NCBI GenBank assembly: GCA_964395045.1
Contig: CAYNBE010000137.1
Location: 1-10,405, forward strand
Direction: 5' to 3'
DNA from: UBA1413 sp964395045
Lineage (GTDB): Bacteria; Bacteroidota; Bacteroidia; Bacteroidales; Prolixibacteraceae
Length of the DNA: 10,405 nt
Shown: positions 6,391-10,405 of the stretch, one piece after another
Layout: each line of letters opens with the position of its first letter
Position numbering within the stretch: the stretch's first letter is position 1
The notes under the pieces: model-generated
Seen by the model: only the letters and a program-made list of their open reading frames with translations
Told to the model about the DNA's origin: nothing
The model's database searches: none
Position numbers and translations under genes: made by a program

Positions 6391-8631
6391 TTAATCACAC
6401 ATTGCCATCAGCTTCGTACACAACAATCCCGAAACGGTTGCCGACAATTTTTTATGCAGCAGCGGCACCCCGGTATAGCAAACCACGGGCAGGACCCACT
6501 CCATCATGGCTATATAATAGGGAATGACCGAGGAATCATTCCCTGAACAACCGAAGCTATATTGTCTCATTTTTTTTGTCATGGAAAGATTCCGGTCCAT
6601 AATATCACGGCTTTCCCCTGTCCATTCCCCGGCAGGAAACTGATCGAGCCGGTCGTTGTCGTAAATCTTTGTCACAAACCGGGTGATTTCCCTCAAATCA
6701 TCTTCATTTTCCAAAGGGGCCCTTTCTACCATAAAAATTGCTTCAAGCCTGGCGAAATCGGATACGACAGCCCGCGGCCTGGTTTCCGAGAAATCGATCA
6801 GGTACACATTCAGGTCATCGTCAAGCAGGATATTCTGCATATTCAGGTCGCCATGGCAGATGGCAGTAAGATAATTTATTCCCTCATTTTTCCTCCGTTC
6901 ATATTCATACTTCAGAAACCAATAAGGATTGACCAGTTTCCGGCAAGTTTCCTGAATGAAAAAAGTTGGTTCATCGGCGCTGATCCCGAGGACCTCCTCT
7001 GCAACTTCACAAAGGCGGGGAAAAAAAGTTTTTGTGGGATTATGGTCACGGAAAGGATATATTGTTTCCCTGACAGGCTGTCCATACCAGGGTTTCAGGA
7101 TTTGCATGAAGATTTTATCAAACAATGGGTCAAGTTTTTCTGCCGGCCAAGTATTGTAATAATGGGTCAGCCATTTCAGCCGGGTTTGTTCTCCCCCTAT
7201 CCCCACAAAGTTGTACCGCAGGGCACCCATATCACCATAAAACACGGTTCCGAGTACAATGGCGCTGTTGTTCATAATATATGGGAGTGCGTACCTTTTG
7301 CATCGGTCGGCTTCCCGGTTGATCAGTGAACGGCTCGAAATCTTCAGAACGGTTGGCCTGAGTTTTCTCCCTTCGCGGTCGTAGGAATCGACCTGGAATG
7401 TCTGTGCCGAGTATCCGCCCTGCAGGCGACGAATGACAATCCGTGCCGAATCCCGGTACAATCGGCGGGCGAGGAATTCCTGGTAAGGTTCAAATGCAAA
7501 GCCATCGTCCGGTTCAACCCGGATCCGGCCCAAAGCCGCATCTTTCCATCCGCTCAAAGTAAAAAGCCAAACAACCGGAGAAATCCATTCTTCCGAAAGA
7601 TCAAATTTACTGATCCCCTCAATGTTATCGATTGTAAGTGAATTCTTAACAAAATCTGAAAAAGAATCCCCGGATTGAAACGAATTCAGCCCGCTGAGAA
7701 GAAACCTTGCTCCAAACAGGCAGATTCCTTCGGAATATGTGACCGAATATTCATTCAATGCTTCGGGAATCCGGAGGTTCTTCCTGTCCGGGTCCTTTTC
7801 CTGAACCACAAAAACCAAAGCAAGAGAAGGAGTCTGGCGGTTCATACCAGCTATCACTATTCCTCCGACTTCTCCGTAATCTTGATTTTGAACTTCCCGG
7901 ATAACCGGGGTGATCAGCTGCAACGATGAAATACTTCCGGAAGAAAGCAACCGAACCATTCCGTTGGGCTGTTTGCCGAACGACATCGCCCAGTGCACAA
8001 ACATCCCGCCACCGGAAGTGTCACTAACAACCCTAAAATCGGGCGGCATTTTCTGACCGGAAGGAATGATCCCACTGCAGTTGCCAATAGTCACAAATAA
8101 TCCGCGGTTGTTCAGCTCTTCGGCCACCTTTTCGGCAGGCGATCCGTAGCCGGCTGAAATGAAAAGCTCATCATAGCCGGCTATTCCAGCTTTATGCCAG
8201 ATTGTCGCAGTTAAATCTTTCACCGGTGACAGTTCCATTGAAAACCGATGTTCTCCGTTATGAAAGCCAAATAAAACCGATTTTTCCCTGATGAGCCTGG
8301 CCACCTCTTTCCCGGCTTCTTCATTTGTAACACAAACAGGAAAGACTGACAACAATCCTGTCATCTCTAACACCTGGTGCAGTTCCGGGATCAGTCCAGT
8401 TAGTAACAAGGCACCTCCCTTGGCTTTTAACCCTTTGACTGCCACCATCAGGGAACGGATTCCCGAACTGGATAAATAATGACATCCGGAAAAATCAATA
8501 ATGATGTATTCTTCACTTTCAATCAGATTCCTGATTTTTTCCATGAATAAAGTACTATTAACTGTGTCGAGACGCCCTTGCGGTTGAACTACGGCAAAAT
8601 TTTCTCCGGAGATGACAGATACGTTGAACAT
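6391..8631 (-). CDS. STAS - X domain - APH-like kinase fusion protein
   Basis: A 746-residue three-part protein. Residues 1-112 are a STAS domain (strand IIIDFSG, switch loop YLSSSGIRSL with serines at about 54-56, closing helix LEMTGLLSVF). Residues about 120-390 appear related to the X domain of the STAS-X protein at 3179-4426: PDFRVV matches PDYMVA, QDYGEVGGIVIAG matches TGYERIAFVMIAE, and RIPEALNEYSVTYSEG matches SFPEIKESVNFTTEPS. Residues about 400-746 are an aminoglycoside/choline-kinase-like fold: Gly-rich loop LQGGYSAQTF, VLKIS with Lys at about 430, READ Glu at about 440, Brenner motif HGDLNMQN (His 593, Asp 595, Asn 600), and metal-binding Asp 613 in LIDFSE. All key residues are present, so it is predicted active. 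The substrate, small molecule or protein, is unknown. The N-lobe also resembles kinase-like domains annotated as ternary-complex-associated domain 9; I am unsure of this. The ATG at 8631 is chosen because the earlier TTG (8661) lies inside the promoter -7 element. Confidence 0.85.
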   Translation of the reverse strand: MFNVSVISGENFAVVQPQGRLDTVNSTLFMEKIRNLIESEEYIIIDFSGCHYLSSSGIRSLMVAVKGLKAKGGALLLTGLIPELHQVLEMTGLLSVFPVCVTNEEAGKEVARLIREKSVLFGFHNGEHRFSMELSPVKDLTATIWHKAGIAGYDELFISAGYGSPAEKVAEELNNRGLFVTIGNCSGIIPSGQKMPPDFRVVSDTSGGGMFVHWAMSFGKQPNGMVRLLSSGSISSLQLITPVIREVQNQDYGEVGGIVIAGMNRQTPSLALVFVVQEKDPDRKNLRIPEALNEYSVTYSEGICLFGARFLLSGLNSFQSGDSFSDFVKNSLTIDNIEGISKFDLSEEWISPVVWLFTLSGWKDAALGRIRVEPDDGFAFEPYQEFLARRLYRDSARIVIRRLQGGYSAQTFQVDSYDREGRKLRPTVLKISSRSLINREADRCKRYALPYIMNNSAIVLGTVFYGDMGALRYNFVGIGGEQTRLKWLTHYYNTWPAEKLDPLFDKIFMQILKPWYGQPVRETIYPFRDHNPTKTFFPRLCEVAEEVLGISADEPTFFIQETCRKLVNPYWFLKYEYERRKNEGINYLTAICHGDLNMQNILLDDDLNVYLIDFSETRPRAVVSDFARLEAIFMVERAPLENEDDLREITRFVTKIYDNDRLDQFPAGEWTGESRDIMDRNLSMTKKMRQYSFGCSGNDSSVIPYYIAMMEWVLPVVCYTGVPLLHKKLSATVSGLLCTKLMAMCD

Positions 8632-8658
8632 AATATGATTTTTCCAGGTTGTCTGTTT

Positions 8659-8690
8659 CAAAAGTAATATGAATTATGTGATAACCCAAA
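8659..8690 (-). promoter_or_regulatory. Bacteroidota sigma-A-type promoter of the STAS-X-APH gene
   Basis: On the minus strand, TTTG (8690-8687) is followed by a 20-bp spacer and TACTTTTG (8666-8659). This is a full match to the -33/-7 consensus TTTG-N19-21-TAnnTTTG. Transcription should start about 20 nt before the ATG at 8631. It sets the start codon and shows that the kinase fusion has its own promoter. Confidence 0.7.
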
Positions 8691-8799
8691 TCTTTGGGGC
8701 CACAGGGCTCCCTCAATAAATGTTGATACTGACAAATAGAATTCTTGTCATTCCGAAATGAAAACAAACCAGTTAAACAAATCACAAAATATGGTGTTT

Positions 8800-8937
8800 T
8801 TACCTGTTATCTTCCTGAATACCATGATCCGCCTCACTTTCATCCTTCCGATAGACCGTCATGAGCGATTCAAAATTCACATAGTCCTTCTCTATGATGG
8901 TGAAGGATTTAGGATAAGGTATTATTAACCAGATGAA
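8800..8937 (-). pseudogene. Possible remnant of the 3' end of a minus-strand gene
   Basis: On the minus strand an open frame follows a TGA at 8940-8938 and runs 45 codons to a TAA at 8802-8800. Its last 38 codons have purine-rich first positions (26 of 38). The predicted peptide goes from a mixed segment (KSFTIIEKDYVNFESLMTVY) into a charged tail (KDESEADHG), which looks like a real protein C-terminus. There is no good start codon near its beginning, and the upstream DNA is AT-rich. This fits a truncated leftover of a former neighbour of the kinase gene better than a functional small gene. I do not recognise the family. A weaker 34-codon frame (ATG 8824 to TAA 8928) lies on the other strand. 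Confidence 0.28.
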
Positions 8938-8982
8938 TCATGCAGGTTTTAAAATTGTTGTACCATTTTATAGCTCAGAAAT

Positions 8983-9014
8983 TTTGATTTTCGGAAAATA
9001 AACATCTATTTTTA
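8983..9014 (+). promoter_or_regulatory. Promoter of the membrane methyltransferase gene
   Basis: TTTG (8983-8986), a 20-bp spacer, then TATTTTTA (9007-9014). This matches the Bacteroidota TTTG/TAnnTTTG consensus with one mismatch, in the last base of the -7 box. The predicted transcription start is near 9020, leaving a leader of about 55 nt before the ATG at 9076. Confidence 0.5.
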
Positions 9015-9075
9015 CGCCCTAACCTGGTCTGAACCGGTGGTATAAAATCAGTTAACAAACAAACATCTTGACGGT

Positions 9076-9828
9076 ATGGCTTTACAGGAAAATCTGGAGA
9101 AACAGGGCATGTGGCTGTTCAGGCACCGAAGCAATATCCCTTTTCTGATAATCTTCATCGGTGTGCTTGTGTTTATTTATACCGAAATAAAAGCGGGTGA
9201 TTATTTTGTCAAAAACAGTGCCGTCAGAGATTATTATCTTTATCTCTGTCTGTTCATCAGCCTCTTTGGCCTTGCAGTCAGGATCATCACTGTGGGATAC
9301 ACCCCTGCGAATACTTCAGGCAGGAATACAAAAACCCAGCAGGCTGATACCCTGAACACTTCGGGTATCTATTCTGTTGTAAGACATCCCCTCTACCTTG
9401 GCAATTTTTTCATGTGGCTTGGCCCGGTGTTGCTGACCGGCCACTTTTGGTTTGTACTGGTTGTCTCCCTGTTTTACTGGATTTATTATGAAAGAATTAT
9501 GTTTTCCGAGGAACAGTATCTCAGAAGAAAGTTCGGTGAAACGTTTGTTGTCTGGGCAGAAAAGGTACCCGCATTCATCCCCAGTTGCAAAGGATATCAA
9601 AAGGCTGACCTGCCTTTCAGTTGGAAAAAAGTGCTCAAGAAGGAAAAAAACGGGCTTGCTGCTGTCTTTTTGATATTTACTGCCATGAGCATAACCTCAA
9701 CACTGATAAAAAAAGACAACGACTATAATTGGTACCTGATTTCCGGATGCATAGTGACCACAGTGATTTATTTTGTGTTGAAGTATTTGAAACACAAAAC
9801 AGACATTCTGAACGAAAGCGGACGATAG
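9076..9828 (+). CDS. Integral membrane methyltransferase, ICMT/PEMT family
   Basis: A 250-residue membrane protein. Hydrophobic segments lie at about 21-38, 52-73, 111-136, 193-210 and 217-236. The family core is clear: SGIYSVVRHPLYLGN (96-110), the S-adenosylmethionine-contacting RHP-x2-x-GN motif; an ER at 139-140 and EE at 145-146; then L-x2-KFG and W-x3-VPAFIP (150-169). This is the pattern of the isoprenylcysteine carboxyl methyltransferase / phospholipid methyltransferase superfamily. Bacteria rarely make prenylated proteins, so the acceptor is more likely a lipid or other membrane-embedded molecule; I cannot name it. After the core there is an extra tail of about 80 residues with two more hydrophobic segments. 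The gene stands alone with its own promoter, and nothing links it functionally to the ABC operon. The ATG at 9076 is the first in frame and gives a normal N-terminus. Confidence 0.82.
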   Translation: MALQENLEKQGMWLFRHRSNIPFLIIFIGVLVFIYTEIKAGDYFVKNSAVRDYYLYLCLFISLFGLAVRIITVGYTPANTSGRNTKTQQADTLNTSGIYSVVRHPLYLGNFFMWLGPVLLTGHFWFVLVVSLFYWIYYERIMFSEEQYLRRKFGETFVVWAEKVPAFIPSCKGYQKADLPFSWKKVLKKEKNGLAAVFLIFTAMSITSTLIKKDNDYNWYLISGCIVTTVIYFVLKYLKHKTDILNESGR

Positions 9829-9961
9829 TTTTACCTAAGCCTGCAACAACTATTCAATCCGTTTATAACCTTTCCGGCGGTCATCACCGGATATTCCGTC
9901 AAAATGTAAGGGAATACAAGCAACAGCCTTTTTCGTTTTAAACGTAATCCATGTAGCAATA

Positions 9962-9991
9962 GTTGAAAACTCAACCAAAAAACTATATTTG
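9962..9991 (+). promoter_or_regulatory. Promoter of the ECF sigma factor gene, overlapped by inverted repeats
   Basis: TATATTTG (9984-9991) is a full match to the Bacteroidota -7 box. The best -33 candidate is GTTG (9962-9965), 18 bp upstream, a weaker and slightly close match. Two inverted repeats sit on it: GTTGA-AAAC-TCAAC (9962-9975) and ATAGTT (9959-9964) / AACTAT (9981-9986). These could be an operator. The predicted start near 9999 leaves a leader of only about 11 nt before the GTG at 10010. Confidence 0.45.
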
Positions 9992-10009
9992 CATGTAAAA
10001 TGCTTTCCT

Positions 10010-10405
10010 GTGAAAAGCAGTAAAACCAACAGGGAACTTTTGCTTCTCCTCCGTAACGGGGATCATGTCGCTTTTTACAACATCTATGAACGATATTGTA
10101 AAAAATTGTATTCCTTTGTTTTAAGATATATCAAACAGAAATCGGATGCTGAGGAGATTGTTCAGGAGGTTTTTGTGAAAATCTGGGAAGCAAGAAACCG
10201 GATAGATGTATATTCTTCGTTCGATTCTTTTCTTTTTACCATCGCCTATAATTCCACAATGAGTGTTTTCCGGAGAAGGATCACCGAACAAAAATATGTG
10301 GAATACCTGAAATCCCTGCAGCAGGTTGAGAATAGCCCCGATTTTACGGATGATATCCACTTCAGGGAAATAAACGAAAAAGTTCAAAAATTGCTGAACA
10401 ACTTA
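10010..10405 (+). CDS. ECF-type RNA polymerase sigma factor, 5' part, cut by the right edge
   Basis: The first 132 codons are visible and open to the window end. Residues 9-18 (ELLLLLRNGD) and 22-60 form sigma region 2.1-2.2, including the core-binding segment DAEEIVQEVFVKIWEARNRI (46-65). SFLFTIAYNSTMSVFRRR (73-90) is region 2.3-2.4, which recognises the -10 element. A linker follows, and INEKVQKLL at 121-129 is the start of region 4, which continues outside the window. This arrangement and wording are typical of Bacteroidota ECF sigma factors, which often precede a FecR-type anti-sigma factor and TonB-dependent transporter genes; whether that holds here cannot be seen. The GTG at 10010 is chosen because an upstream in-frame TTG (9989) lies in the -7 box, and an ATG at 10000 is out of frame and stops after seven codons. 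Confidence 0.85.
   Translation, partial: MKSSKTNRELLLLLRNGDHVAFYNIYERYCKKLYSFVLRYIKQKSDAEEIVQEVFVKIWEARNRIDVYSSFDSFLFTIAYNSTMSVFRRRITEQKYVEYLKSLQQVENSPDFTDDIHFREINEKVQKLLNNL

Larger units (their letters stand above)
8632..9075. other. 444-bp divergent intergenic region
   Basis: This spacer separates the minus-strand STAS-X-APH gene from the plus-strand methyltransferase. It contains a promoter for each (8659-8690 minus, 8983-9014 plus), an imperfect GC-rich hairpin at 8696-8712 just upstream of the minus promoter, and a more GC-rich island at about 8800-8937 that reads like the decayed end of a gene on the minus strand. The rest is AT-rich with no structure I can assign. No tRNA-like or riboswitch-like fold was recognised. 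Confidence 0.6.

Noticed and set aside
6562..7329. Plus-strand open frame of 255 codons opposite the kinase domain.
   Set aside because: It overlaps the catalytic motifs of the APH-like domain on the other strand, and its translation shows no domain pattern.
9873..9891. TCCGG/CCGGA hairpin after the methyltransferase gene as a terminator.
   Set aside because: Five-base stem with a nine-base loop, and the following bases are not T-rich.

Overview
The window looks like a chromosomal segment of a Bacteroidota (Bacteroidetes) bacterium. The evidence is three intergenic matches to the Bacteroidota housekeeping promoter (TTTG, about 20 bp, TAnnTTTG), gene starts without a clear Shine-Dalgarno sequence, an ECF sigma factor of the type common in that phylum, and moderate GC coding DNA with AT-rich spacers. 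No RNA gene, insertion sequence or CRISPR array was seen.

Region 1 (1-6185, all + strand) is one tight operon that runs in from beyond the left edge. It holds the 3' end of a STAS protein, a membrane-anchored tandem substrate-binding protein with two fused copies of a TrpX-like domain, a single-domain paralogue of it, a two-part protein with an N-terminal STAS domain and an unrecognised C-terminal domain (called X here), an ABC permease of the COG4120/BPD_transp_2 type, and its ATPase. Gaps between genes are 3, 7, 10 and 12 bp, and the last pair overlaps by 14 bp. The unusual point is that STAS proteins of the partner-switching (SpoIIAA/RsbV) type are interleaved with the parts of an ABC importer.

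Region 2 (6391-8631, - strand) is a convergent gene with its own consensus promoter. It encodes a three-part protein: STAS, then a domain that appears related to X, then an aminoglycoside-phosphotransferase-like kinase with intact catalytic motifs. The shared STAS-X arrangement ties it to the operon.

Region 3 (8632-10405) holds a 444-bp spacer with a divergent promoter pair and a possible gene remnant, then an ICMT/PEMT-family integral membrane methyltransferase, and finally the 5' part of an ECF sigma factor cut by the right edge.

Working model (inference): ligand capture by the anchored binding proteins and transport through the permease/ATPase may be coupled to a Ser-phosphorylation switch on the STAS domains. 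The kinase fusion would be an output or modifying enzyme. The transported substrate cannot be read from the sequence.
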